From: Gnetum montanum
Taxonomy: Eukaryota; Streptophyta; Gnetopsida; Gnetales; Gnetaceae
Direction of reading: 5' to 3'
DNA length: 64,000 nucleotides
Assembly: GCA_015680685.1 (NCBI GenBank)
Contig: MNCI01013895.1
Location: 866,920 to 930,919 of the forward strand
Position 1 is the first letter of the stretch. Each line of letters opens with the position of its first letter. Below the pieces are notes generated by a model, which saw nothing but the letters and a program-made list of their open reading frames with translations, had not been told where the DNA came from and ran no database searches. The translations under genes were made by a program, and so were the position numbers. This document shows positions 34,367 to 45,829 of this stretch, in pieces.

Positions 34367-35224
34367 TCATTCCATGCATATTGGTTTGCTCCTTCGAGTA
34401 GCTGTCAACCATGGGGTGTTTACTACTGGTTGTGTGGTTGCTACATACAGGCATCTTTGTTGCAAAGTTTCAAGGGCACACCTGTTACATGGAGGCATTT
34501 CCTCCATGTCATCACTCGATGAATCACTGTATGTGATGCATGGAACTTTCCTCTTCTCGATCCTTCCATAAATTTTTATCTTAGATATTTCTAAGGAAAG
34601 ATTACGGATCCTAAGGCATGCATCTACTGTACTCAGCCATGCCCTTCCCATTATAATTGGGAAGTTCCCCTTGTTGTTGTTGACTTCAATCACCAGGAAA
34701 TCAGCTGGGTAGGACCAACCACACACAGTTGTAATGATGTCCTCGACCAATCCCAAGGGAATGATGATGGACTGGTTTACCAGCTCTAGTTGAATGTTGC
34801 TCTTCTTAAGTTGGGGCAGGTTCCAGGCATGATACATCTCTCGTAAAATTAAGTTGACTCCGAAACTTGAGTCAAGAAGAGCCCTATGTGGTTTATTTTT
34901 GGCAACTTGAAGGTAGATTAAGGGACTCCTAGGATCAGTTAGTTTCCTGGGAAAGTGGCCTACCTTGATCCAGTCGGTTATGGTATGCGTTAACATAATC
35001 GTCTGCGTGAAGCTCTGATTTTGGTTTAAAGGGAGCTCTGAAGCCTTATGTGTTGGAGGAGTGGTTGTGGACTCAACCGCTTGTTGTTGCGAGAGTTTGT
35101 CTAGGCTTTTGGTTCTGAAGAAGGGTATTCTCTTTTTATAGTTGTTCGAACCAGCAGCAGGTTGAATATTTATAGCTCTCGCAGCGTGACGTTGCTGCGG
35201 TTGAGAAGGAAGTTCCCCTTGCAT
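34367..35224 (-). CDS. Retroelement aspartic protease ORF, copy A1
   Basis: A 286-codon open frame. Order: Pro/Gln-rich start (MQGELPSQPQQ), linker with FFRTKSLDKLSQQQ, then the retropepsin region RALLDSSFGVNLI, LVEDIITTVCGWSYPADFLV and FPIIMGRAWLSTVDACLRI. This matches the Athila-type pattern (D-S/T-G, then G-R-x-x-L). The catalytic D-S-G of copy A2 is D-S-S here (GGT to AGT), so the enzyme is probably dead although the frame is open. The frame ends soon after the protease and no reverse transcriptase follows. Upstream, 35225-35676 is a proline-rich linker. Confidence 0.75.
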   Translation of the reverse strand: MQGELPSQPQQRHAARAINIQPAAGSNNYKKRIPFFRTKSLDKLSQQQAVESTTTPPTHKASELPLNQNQSFTQTIMLTHTITDWIKVGHFPRKLTDPRSPLIYLQVAKNKPHRALLDSSFGVNLILREMYHAWNLPQLKKSNIQLELVNQSIIIPLGLVEDIITTVCGWSYPADFLVIEVNNNKGNFPIIMGRAWLSTVDACLRIRNLSLEISKIKIYGRIEKRKVPCITYSDSSSDDMEEMPPCNRCALETLQQRCLYVATTQPVVNTPWLTATRRSKPICME

Positions 35225-35676
35225 TGTTGGAGCAGGAGGTGTTATGGGAACTACAGGTGGAAGATGTGCAGATGGATTAGGAGGATGGTGTGGGTATGGA
35301 GTATCTCCCGGGGGAGAAGGAGTCCTCCTAAAGTATTCCTAAACTTGGTAGTGATGGTGGGGAGTTGTGTGACTCATAGAGTCACTTGGAGAAATCAGCT
35401 GCTGCACATAATAACCATAAGGATTAGGCTGTCGGTAAGGGTAATGATGTTTTGACGATGGCATCCCCCATGACTGTGGGTATTGCCACTATTGATGTTG
35501 TCCAATGGGTTGTGGTGGAGTTCCACTTGGATAATACGTTAATGGTTGGTGAAACTGCCTTGGGTTACCTTGGGGATAAGGTAACCTTCGGGGTGTTTGT
35601 CGTTGGTTAAGTCTCAGATTAAGTGCATACACCCCAAACTCCTATAGATGTGAGATGATTGGACAACATCCCTTAG
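35225..35676 (-). pseudogene. Gag C-terminal/linker fragment, copy A1
   Basis: Minus-strand reading gives a Gln-, Tyr- and Pro-rich linker (YYVQQLISPSDSMSH, PPGDTPYPHHPPNPSAH) leading into the protease. It starts abruptly at 35676 inside the gag zinc-knuckle sequence (GCCP in copy A2), directly against an LTR end. The rest of gag and the PBS are missing. Confidence 0.65.
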
Positions 35677-36195
35677 TGATGAGTGGCAAGGTACCTCTAC
35701 ACTCAACCATATGAAACGAGCGTAGCATGCGCGATCCAGTCGAACTCTACAGACTAAGTGCCTACACGCCCCATGGAACACTTGGGGTTAATCATTCGTT
35801 GTCTTCCCAAACTTACTTGTAGTTGTCATGGTGTATGGTTAAGTAAGTCCGAGGTATATGATTTTTATATCTTTTTATGTTTTTCTCCTATGCTATTGAG
35901 GTGAAGGGTTGAGAAACTAACTAACTCTAACTAATGACTAAGTCTAAATTAACTAGCATCAGCATCCGTTCCCACTTACCGTACACACCCTGAACCGATG
36001 CAATTGTGGCTATCAAATGCTAATCGTCATTGGGATCACCATGCGTAACACACATGCTCAAAGTGCTCGTACTGAGGCACTTAACTAGGAGGAAAGAGTT
36101 GAGAAAGCTAATCTAGCCTAAGTGTGATGAGTAGCCAATTCCTTGACTAACCGTATACATCTTGGTGCACGACTACCGTTCATTCATAAGCACGC
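35677..36195 (-). mobile_element. Mosaic of LTR fragments between copies A1 and A2
   Basis: The minus-strand LTR end CTCATCA lies at 35677-35683, followed outward by nearly 390 bp similar to the LTR at 31840-32273. Near 36066-36195 a part of the LTR appears a second time, including another tgatgagtagcc at about 36126. At 36196 internal sequence of copy A2 begins without its last 270 bp. A product of recombination or nested insertion. Confidence 0.6.
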
Positions 36196-37925
36196 TATCT
36201 ATCTTGCTCCTTGCATAGCTGCTTCAGTGCTGCTCCATTCCAAGTGTTTACTTCAGATCCAATCCATTGTTTGTACAATTGCCATCTGCACACACAACAC
36301 AATCTTATATTAGCAAGGGTAAATGAATCATCATGTAATTGATACCTTGCTTGGGTGTAAGTCCATTGGCTAGGTTGTGGTATGGCTGATTTGGATCGGG
36401 AGATATATTGATGATGACTACCGAAGGTGTAGGGGTTAGGAAGAAAATTAAAAATTTCGGGGCTAGGAGAAAATCGAAAAAAATTAGGCCCCGTACCCCC
36501 ATGACTAATCGTGAACCTTCGGTAGCATTAGAATGGAGAAGAAAAGGAGTAAGAAAGATAGATAAAAAGAAACAACTATAGCATTGATGAAATGGATGTT
36601 AAGATGGGAATGAACAAAAGAAATTAATTGCAAAAATGTTAGGGAAAAGAAGTTAACTGATGCACCAAATAGGAATGTCAGTGGGCCCTCCCCAAAGCAG
36701 GCTCATGCCCTTAATGCCCTGACAAACCCACATTCAAAGAGTCCATAGGCTTTGGGAATGTCATTTAGAAAAAGAGTTAAAGTCTTAACCACGAGCGTTT
36801 ACCAAAAGAAAACAATGCATCAACCAAAATATATATACTAATGATACAACCGGCAATGAGGTGAATAATGGAGAGAAGGATGGAGAGAAGAGAATGGAAT
36901 GGAATCCCAAGGACAAGGTGGTGTACAGCCCCCTTGTGGATGCATGATTAATGTGACTTGGCAAGTCTCATTCCAACTCCGGCCTCAAACCAACCACATC
37001 TAGTGACTTCGCATCAATGCATTCGACTAAACCATCCTCTTGAAGTAACAAGAATGCTTCCTCTAAGAGCCACCACGATTCCGACGAAACAAAGGAGAGA
37101 ATGGGAAGTGAGAAGGGCCTTAGTTAGAGGAAACATCTTTGGTTCCATAACTAGTGCTTGTAGCCCAAATATTTATTTTGTCTAAGGGGTGTGCTTTAAA
37201 TTCTCACTTTCTTTATTTTCTTTCTCTTTTTTCTTTCCTTTTTTTTTGCTTTGTGTTTTTATGCGTGAGAACCACACCATGCAAAGACTTGATTATTTTT
37301 ATTATCTTAGCTTTCGATAATTGGGAACATCGGAACAGCAAGAAAACTCAAGAAGAAAACAGCCAAGCACCAAAGAGAATGGCCAACACAAATGCATCAA
37401 GTTCCCTTGAAGTCACACCCTTTTCAATCCTTAAGTCCTTCCTTAGTTTGAGAAATGCCCAGTCACTAATTTGTTAAGGTTCTTATTATAAAAGGGACTT
37501 GTACATTTCCAAGCTGAGAGAGACCATAGAAACTGGTGGATTGATGGACGAAGTGATCTCATTGCTTGCCATATCAAAAGAAACATACCTTAGTATCAAC
37601 ACTGTGACTTAAAGNNNNNNNNNNNNNNNNNNNNNNNNNNNNNNNNNNNNNNNNNNNNNNNNNNNNNNNNNNNNNNNNNNNNNNNNNNNNNNNNNNNNNN
37701 NNNNNNNNNNNNNNNNNNNNNNNNNNNNNNNNNNNNNNNNNNNNNNNNNNNNNNNNNNNNNNNNNNNNNNNNACACACACACACACACACACACACATAC
37801 ACACACACACACACAAAATGGAAAAGTATAATGATGTTGTAAAACAAAAACAAGAAAAGTTAAAGAAAGTTGTAAAACAAAAATGTGTAAAACAAAAACT
37901 TAAAAGAACTGAGGGCCCCATATGG
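36196..37925 (-). mobile_element. Non-coding 3' internal region of element A2, with gap
   Basis: Closely similar to 32545-34200. Contains the 158-base N gap (37615-37772) next to a CA dinucleotide run. The matching place in A1 has only a short CA run at about 34040. Confidence 0.75.
37615..37814. repeat. Assembly gap of 158 N and a (CA)n microsatellite
   Basis: N from 37615 to 37772, then acacac to 37814 with one interruption (catac). The gap probably covers an expanded microsatellite, since the sister copy at 34040 has only about six CA units. Confidence 0.9.
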
Positions 37926-38975
37926 TTAGCATAGGTGGCCATCTCCCCCATGATTGACTTGTAAGGGAGAAATCCAAAATAATGAATGTCTATTTGAATT
38001 TCTAAGAAGTGCCCAACCCCTCCCCATTGATGATCTTAGACTAAGGGGTGGAAGTTGGCGACGCTCACATTCCAACGTATATATGCCTTCATTGTTGGCA
38101 TGGTTTATCTCCCCAGTTCGTTCCATGCATATTTGTCTACTCCTTCTAGTAGCTGTCAACCACGGGGTGTCAACTACTGGCTGTGTGGTTGCTACATATA
38201 GGCATCTTTGTTTCATATTTTCAAGGGCACCCCTATTGCATGGAGGCATTTCCTCCATGTCATCACCTGATGAATCACTATATGTGATGCATGGAACTTT
38301 CCTCTTCTTGATCTTTCCATAAATGTTTACCTTAGAAATTTCCAAGGAAAGATCACAGATCCTAAGGCATGCATCTACTATGCTTAGTCATGCCCTTCCC
38401 ATTATAATTGGGAAGTCCCCTTCGTTGTTTTTCACTTCAATCACCAGGAAATTAGCTAGGTAGGACCAACCACACACAGTGGTAACGACGTCCTCCACTA
38501 ATCCCAAGGGAATGGTGATGGACTGGTCTACCAACTCTAGTTGAATGTTGCTCTTCTTAAGTTGTGGTAGGTTCTAGGCGTGATACATCTCTCATGAAAT
38601 TAAGTTGACTCCAGAACCAGAGTCAAGAAGAGCCCTATGTGGTTCATTTCTGGCGACTTGAAGGTAGATTAAAAGACTTCCAGGATTAGTTAGTTTCTTG
38701 GGAAGGTGGCCTACCTTGATCCAGTTGGTTAAGGTGTGGGTTAACATAACCGTCTGCATGAAGCTCTGATTTTGGTTTAAAGGGAGCTCCGAAGCCTTAT
38801 GTGTTGGAGGAGTGGTTGTGGACTCAACCGCTTGTTGTTGTGAGAGTTTGTCTAGGCTTTTGGTTCTGAAGAAGGGTCTTCTCTTTTTACAGTTGTCAGA
38901 ACTAGCAGAAAGTTGAATATTTACAGCTCTCGCAGTGTGACGTTGCTGCAGTTGAGGAGGAAGTTCCCCTTGCAT
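37926..38975 (-). pseudogene. Retroelement aspartic protease, copy A2
   Basis: Starts MQGELPPQLQQ like copy A1 and keeps the intact catalytic text RALLDSGSGVNLI. It then has TGA (where A1 has CGA-type Arg) and TAG (where A1 has TGG), followed by the matching C-terminal part through 37926. Both stops fit C-to-T or G-to-A change, as in decayed, methylated transposons. Confidence 0.7.
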
Positions 38976-39341
38976 TGTTGGAGCAGGAGGTGTTATGGGA
39001 ACTACTACTGGTGGAAGAGGTGCAGATGGATTAGGGGGATGGTGTGGGTATGGAGTGTCTCCCGGAGGAGAAGGAGTCCTTCTAAAGCACTCCTAAACTT
39101 GGTAGTGATGGTGGGGAGTTGTGTGACTCATAGAGTCACTTGGAGAAATTAGCTGTTGCACATAATAACCATAAGGATCAAACTGTTGGTAAGGGTATTA
39201 AGGTTTTGGCGATGGCATCCCCCATGACTGTGGGTATTGCCACTGTTGATGCTGTTTGATGGGTTGTGGTGGAGTTCCACTTGGATAATATGTTAAGGGT
39301 TGGTGGAACTACCTTGGGTTACCTTGGGGATAAGGTAACCT

Positions 39342-40994
39342 TTAGGGTGTTTGCCGTTTGTTAAGTCTCGGATTAAGTGCATACACCCCAGACTCCTGTA
39401 GATGTGAGATGATTGGACAACATCCCTTAGGATGGTCATAATGGTAGATCTCACATCCACCGTCATCGTCTGAATTCAAATCCACAACCACATCATAGTT
39501 AGTGATTTTCCACTTACCCTTATTATGTGCAAGGCCTACATCTCTCCACTTTGTTTTACCTTTGTCACTACTTTGTTCTACCTTAGACTCTTCTACGATT
39601 TTCAAGATAGTTTCAAGCCTAGAGTCTAAGGAACTCCATACATCATCTACCTTACCCACTATTTTTGTTGTGAACTTTTGAAGTGACAAGGTCTTTCTAT
39701 TCACCAACTCTTCGATTGGTGACTCATCCTCTTCATCACAAAATTTCACTCCCTTCTTTCAAAGAGAGGGGTCACAGTTGTATTCTTCCGCACTTTCCAT
39801 TTTTTGTAGCTCACCTTCTTCGTTTGCTACTTGCTCGAACAAGCAATGTACTTCATGGGCTCTAAGTTGTGAGAGTCTCCCTTGGGCATAAGTCCCAAGG
39901 GTTCTTCTAGTTTCATGCCCTAGCCCATCCATGATGTGGCGAAGTTGATCCCTCTGAGCGTACCCATGGCCCGGGCAACGATGTAATAATGTGTAGTAGG
40001 CCATGGTAGCATCCAAGGGTTCATGAGTACCTTGCTTCTAGCCTTGGATCTGTTTACACAAATTGGACACTCTGGAGTATGTCTGATACTTATCGTTGAA
40101 TAATTCTAGCATCGTACTCCACCTCTTGATGGTTTTTGGTTCTAAGGATCGGTACCAGCTCTCTGCTTCTCTGGTGAGTGTCCTTGGGAACAACTTAAGT
40201 TTTTGCCACTCATTTTCTATATTCTGTAAGGCACAGGCATCGTGGAATGCCTGTAAATGATTTTGTGGATCAACGTTGTATCCTCCTTCAAATCGTGGGA
40301 TATTGTTCATGTCTAAACATTTGATCTGACTATCCTTTAAATGCCTTGTGGGAATCCTAACTGCCTCTGTTATGTCAAGCATACTTCGGGTTGCGAGTAG
40401 GGGCTCATCATGATCATCTCTTTCATGACGCCTATGATGTCTGCGTTGTTCCCTACTCTCCCTACGTCCTTGCCCTTGTCCTCTCACTCGACTTTCCCAT
40501 CGAGGTCTCCCGTTTTATCTACCTTTATCCTCTCTATTGTGTTCATGATGGCTATGCCCAGATGTGGAAGGAGAGGGTGAGTAATGTGAAGAAGGGGAAG
40601 AAGAAGGGGAATGATCACCATGACGATGTTTCTTGCCTTCTCTTCAGCTGCTACGGCACCGATCGTGGTGATGATCTAAGTGCCCATCCTTAGCATGAGT
40701 GGTTGTTCCCTCTGTGAACAGTTGGTGTTCATGGGCATCTGAACCATGGTTATGTATCGTTGATTGTAGGTTCATATACCCAACCTCCTCATCATCGTTA
40801 GGAGGGGGAACATCATTTGCTAAAGAACCCGTTATAAGGGGTTCCTCATCTCCTATTTCGCTAAGGACGTGCAGACCCTTTCCCTTCAGCAGTGTATGTT
40901 GACTCTCCTGCCTAGTGTCCCTCATACGTTGTGCTTCTGTGGGATGATAATCCCTCATATCAAAATCATCCGCAACGTATTTAGCGTATTTCAA
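39342..40994 (-). pseudogene. Retroelement gag, copy A2 (frameshifted)
   Basis: Three collinear frames. 40500-40994: an acidic N-terminal region (EPLITGSLANDVPPP). 40038-40487: the retrotransposon gag domain, IPRFEGGYNVDPQNHLQAF, AESWYRSLEPKTIKRW, then a stop. 39759-40016: LLHRCPGHGYAQRDQL and MDGLGHETRRTL. 39342-39749: a basic/coiled region and a zinc-knuckle remnant CEIYHYDHPKGCCP. The R-C-P-x-H-G pattern is typical of Athila-type gag. No 5' LTR or PBS was found upstream (40995-41280). Confidence 0.75.
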
Positions 40995-41280
40995 CTAATT
41001 TTGGATGATATCAGGCATTTGTTGAGAGTGAGAGCATACACTAATTCATGGAATTTTTTAATAAGCATCTTTGTGTATGCTCATCATTTGTTTTTAAATA
41101 GCGTTACCGAAATGGCCTGTACAAAAAACTATCATGGAATTTTATTACACACAAAAAATTAGCATTGCCGAATTACCGAAGCTTGGATTAGCACCAAAAA
41201 TTATTCTATTTGTACCATAATGCCCTTGCATAATAACTTTTATAGATGTTTGTCGGTACCCTAGAAGTTAAATGTAGATC
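40995..41280. other. Junction region, origin unknown
   Basis: Between the gag of copy A2 and the 3' part of copy A3. The phrase catggaatttt occurs twice (about 41048 and 41132) with accgaa words nearby. Neither an LTR nor a gene could be recognised. Confidence 0.35.
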
Positions 41281-43700
41281 ATTTCTTTGTTCCAAACAAC
41301 ACACAATTGCCATGGTTGGGATTTTGCATTATACTACATAAAACCAAAAGGCTAATAATCATATGTAGTAGTGAGGTGAATGAATGAGATGAGAAGGGAC
41401 TGTAAAGATTGAGATGTAAGGTACCTAACCATGTCTACAATAGGTTCTTAAAATGTAATTAAAATGATTGGCATACCTATCCATCCAAGTTTAGAACAAG
41501 TCCATACCATGAACAGTGACCTCGCATTGATGTGTTCCTTCTTGCTGACCATCATGAGTTCACAACCACCACAAAGAACAATCATCACTCCAAAAAGAGA
41601 AGAAAAGAGAAGAAGGAAGGAATGGCCTTATTTAGAGGGGAGCCTTCAGTCATCAGTAATATGTCTTTCTAGCCTCATAACTAGTTCTTGTAGCCCATTA
41701 TTATGTTTAAGGGATGTGCTTTGAATTCCCATTATTGCTTTTTTGGGATTTTATATTTTTATGATTTTGGAATGGGAACCACACCATGAAAATACTTTTA
41801 GGTTCCTATTATTGGTTGACAATAGAATGATGATATGTTCCATGAGGAGTCATAAACCACACAAATGAAGTCAAGAAGAGAATCCAACAAATCCCCTTGA
41901 GGTCACACCCTTGTCATTTCCACTTGGTCTTTCCCTCTTTCTTTAAGGTATAATGATAATTGATGAATTTTAGTTTCATGAAAGAAGAACCAAATTTCTT
42001 TCATGAAAAAATACCTTTTTATAAAGAGAACTGGAGGGATGGATGAGGTGGTTTCACTGCTTCACACAATTACTTACCCAATCATCTTGATAGCATAGGT
42101 CAAAAATCCAACACATAGTATTGACTTTTACATCATGACTTAGCAATATTATTAATGGAAACATGAAGAAAATGACTAAAAAAAAGAAAATTATAAAGAA
42201 AAGAAAAGAAAAATATTAAAAAATGAAAAGCATATTAAGAATTAGAAAATGGTGAAAGAAATAGAAAAATGATAAATAAATTATAAAAGAAAAAGTGAAA
42301 AGCACTTATTAGTTCTAGAATCATGATGGAGCATCTCCACCACAACTAATCTTATGGATGCACATTTGGAAGATGGACCACAAAATCCCCAAGTTATACA
42401 CCACTAGTTTCCCATCTATCATCATTATTGATTTAATTAATCACATGTTAGCATATCTAACATTGGTGATAGTCTTGTTTGGATCATTTGAAGATGTGCC
42501 TTCTTTTAAACTTGAAGGTATCTTTGTTTTAGGAGGTATAGATGTATTTGCTTCTTCTTCTTGATTTTCTATTTTAATTTCCAAGTCTCCATGTTTAATA
42601 TCCTTTTCCAGTGTATAATTAGAGTTTAGGATATCTATGTCTAAGTCCTCTGTTTGGTTCATTTTCTTAAGTCTAGAACTAATAAGTGGATTAGAGGGTT
42701 TCATGCATCTTTGAAATAGTTTTATACTTTCATTTTTAAGCTATTGGATATCCTTTGGTTTAGTGTCTACTACATAGAGTTGTTTTCACTCACACACTTA
42801 TTTCTTATCTTTTTTGTGGGTTGTGTTAATATTTTAAATTTCCAACCCACAACTGCATCCCTTACTATTAGTGATGCATGGATTTTTCTATTTGTCCACA
42901 ATGATAGGATTATCTTTTATGTCTTGTGTTGGAGTGGTGATGGTTGTTGGATTTTGTGTATGATCAAGAGACATTATTTTTGTAAGGAAGGATGTTGCAC
43001 CATATTGGCCTTTTGCAAGTTTTGATGCTCTAGTAGGTCTACAAGTTTTATGCTTGTGTAAGGATATTGCCCTAGAAAAAGGATGTTTCCAAGGTTGTGG
43101 TTGAGTTCGATTAGCATTATCATTTCCATGTATGTTCATAGCACAAGTGGCATTCTTTCATTAATGCTATGTTGCTGGCGATGACATGTGATGGAGGGAA
43201 GTATGAGAATATTAAGGATATGATGGAGGATGAGAGGCATGAGGTGGTGATCCTTCAAAAGATGTTGTGGGTTGATGATATTGAAGAAAGTGGTAGTAGT
43301 GATTTGAGGAAAGGGAGTAGAACCAGTTGGGGAAGTAGGTTGTTGAACGTAATATTTGTATGGGTCTAGTTGATAATAAGGGTAGTGCTATTTTGATGAT
43401 GGCCTCTCCCATGACTATGGGTTTTGCCACTATGTTTGATAGCAGTTTTGAGGCTGTTGAGAAGTCCCACTAGGATAGTGTGGTTGGTTATAGGACTATC
43501 TATAATTACCTTGTAAAAAAGACAATTTCCTAGGCATTTGCTTTTGTACAAACCTAGGATTCAAAGAAAGAGCCCAATACCCATGTAGATGTAACATGAT
43601 TGGCCAATAGCCCTTTGGATGATCATATAGGCAGATGTCACACCCATCATCCTCTTTTGTGGTTGAGTCTATAGCCTCTTCTTTTATAGCTATTTTTCCT
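41200..43700 (-). mobile_element. Diverged internal region of gypsy copy A3
   Basis: Segments match A1 and A2 in order: 41460-41830 matches 33260-33660 (for example gggatgtgctttgaattc and gaaccacaccatg), and 43390-43640 matches the gag-protease linker. The protease core cannot be found between 42440 and 43140; there are only Lys/Glu/Ser-rich frames. The protease may be lost or too decayed. Confidence 0.6.
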
Positions 43701-43702
43701 TT

Positions 43703-44640
43703 TTACCAATAAGTGTTCCTAGCTATTTCTTGGTTCTTTTTCCTCTTATTATTTTGATCAATTGATTCTTTTTGCCTTACTCTCTTCTCAATGGTTTTCA
43801 TGTAAGTTGTAACTTTGTCATTTATTAATTCCCACATCTTATCTAGCCTTGCTTCAAGCCCATCAATAGAATTTTGTATTGAAAAAGTTTGTTGTGAAAT
43901 CACCTCACCAAGAGTTGCCTCTTTTTCCTCATCATAGATATGGATCCTCTTCTTTTGAAGAGTTGGATCCCAATTATATTCCTCTACATTCTCTCTTTTA
44001 CATAGCTCTCCTTCTTCTTTTGCCACATGCTCAATTAGCCTTTGTATTTGATGGGATTTTAGTTCATATAATTTACCTTGGGCATAAATCCCAAGGGTTT
44101 CCCTCATTTCATCATGAAGCCCATCTATGATGTGGAAAAGCTGCTCTTTTTGGGAGAAATTATGGCTTGGACATCTATGTAGTAGAGAGTAGTATCTATC
44201 GAAGGCCACATCCAAGGATTCATGTTGTTCTTACTTCCACCTTGGATTTGATTTCTCAAGTTTGACACTCTCACATAGGTTTGGTATTTTTTGTTGATGA
44301 TTGCTAGCATTGTGGATCATTGACAAATGAAATCCTATTCCAATGATCTATACCAACTTTTAGCGTCATCTATTAGTGTCCTAGGAAAGAGCTTAAGCTC
44401 TTGCCACTTGTGTTCAATGTTTTGCAAGGTGCAAGCATCATGGAAGGATTGTAAATGATGTTGTAAATGATGTTGTGGATCAAAATTATAGCCTCCCTTA
44501 AATTTAGGAATGTTTTTCATATCAAGCCATTTGATGTAGCTATCCCTTTGATGCCTTTGAGATATTCGAACTACCTTCCAAATCTATGTTAGGCCCTTAT
44601 TAGCCAATAAGGGTTCATTTGTATCAAACACGTCATGGTG
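43703..44640 (-). pseudogene. Retroelement gag, copy A3
   Basis: Frames 44335-44520 (IPKFKGGYNFDPQHHLQ, DAKSWYRSLE) and 43703-44215 (YYSLLHRCPSHNFSQKEQL, IDGLHDEMRETL, LYELKSHQIQ). The same domain order as copy A2 gag, with clear divergence. Just beyond, near 43640, lies CDICLYDHPKGYWP, a zinc knuckle that keeps the second Cys but has lost the last one. Confidence 0.75.
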
Positions 44641-45129
44641 ATAATCTATATTTCTATTCATCTAATTGTGATGATCTTGTCTATGATAATTTTCATGTAT
44701 TTGATTTTGCCATTGGGTTTGATTGCTATCTTTATCTTGACCCCATAGTAACGCTTTATCTTTATACTTATGTTCATCTTCCTTAGAGCTTGACATTGAA
44801 GAGGAAGAGGAAGATGAGAAATTGGGAGAATTGTAATGGCTCCTATATCATCCTTTATGGTCCCTTGATCTATCTTTTCTAGGTTTAGAGGAGGTCCTAG
44901 GTCTTGAGGCCCTTCTTGATCTAGGACTCACTTCATCTCCTCTAGAATTGTTTGTACCAATTGAACATAGTCCTTGCATATAGTAAGGATGGAAAGAGCA
45001 TATGAAACTCTTGCTTGAAAAAGTTCACTTCAACAATTCTCTTCAGTATAGATCCTATTATTTCTCCTATGAGAGTTTTCATAATATGATGCGTTATTGA
45101 TCATATGTGAAGGAGACATGGTTTTAATG

Positions 45130-45816
45130 TGTTTAAATTAAAATATTAATATTTTTTAAAAGATAAATCATTAACACTTTTATAGTGATCATGTATAATT
45201 AATTATTTAATCTAATTAATAATAGGAAGATAAAGTCTAAACTAGCCTATGGGTGAGGAGTGTCCATTTCTAGCTTGCCATACACATCTTGAACCCACAT
45301 ATCCACTAATAGGATTATCAAGCGCTACACTACTAGGTGAACTAAGCAATAACACTACTAGGATTACTAAGCAAATATGTGTTTACGCTCAAAATTGGTT
45401 GCGCTCATTTTGCCAATTGATTAACTTGCATGAAATGTAGGTATTAACCAAGTACATGGGATATAAATTAAATTAAAAGTAAATTTAATCTAAGTCAACA
45501 TGATGCAATGAATAAGAATTGATCTTGATCTTATTGCAATTCATGGAATGTGCCTAGGTACATTTCCACTCAAATAAGACACTATACAACTAACTCAGAT
45601 TCACACTGTGGGCACTTACTGACTATTGTCTAAGACTACGAAATAAAATTGCAAGAGTTCAATTACTCTATTGACAAAAGAATGGGATGAATTATGCATC
45701 TAGGTGTTGTATTCATAGGTAGGTGTGCATATTGTGATATCAGATATCCAATAACATAGCATGTGATTTGATATCGAGGATCCAATATCGGGGCCTAAGT
45801 AGAATATGATTCATCA
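45130..45816 (-). mobile_element. 5' LTR of gypsy copy A3, truncated
   Basis: On the minus strand begins TGATGAATCATATTC at 45816, like the LTR at 12186. It contains degraded gatatc words at 45740-45790, cagtaagtgcccacagtgtg near 45620 and gttcaagatgtgtatggcaag near 45280. The usual end CTCATCA and the PBS are not seen; it fades near 45130. Confidence 0.6.
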
Positions 45817-45829
45817 AGGGTAGATGTAA

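Noticed and set aside
36958-37477. Plus-strand frames of 75 and 107 codons
   Set aside because: Similar frames in the sister copy arise from the non-coding 3' region of the retroelement; no domain and wrong strand for the element.
37574-37951. Minus-strand frames across the N gap and CA repeat
   Set aside because: Consist of unknown residues and dinucleotide translation (Val-Cys repeats).
37954-38322. Plus-strand frame of 122 codons
   Set aside because: Shadow of the minus-strand protease pseudogene, which has clear family similarity.
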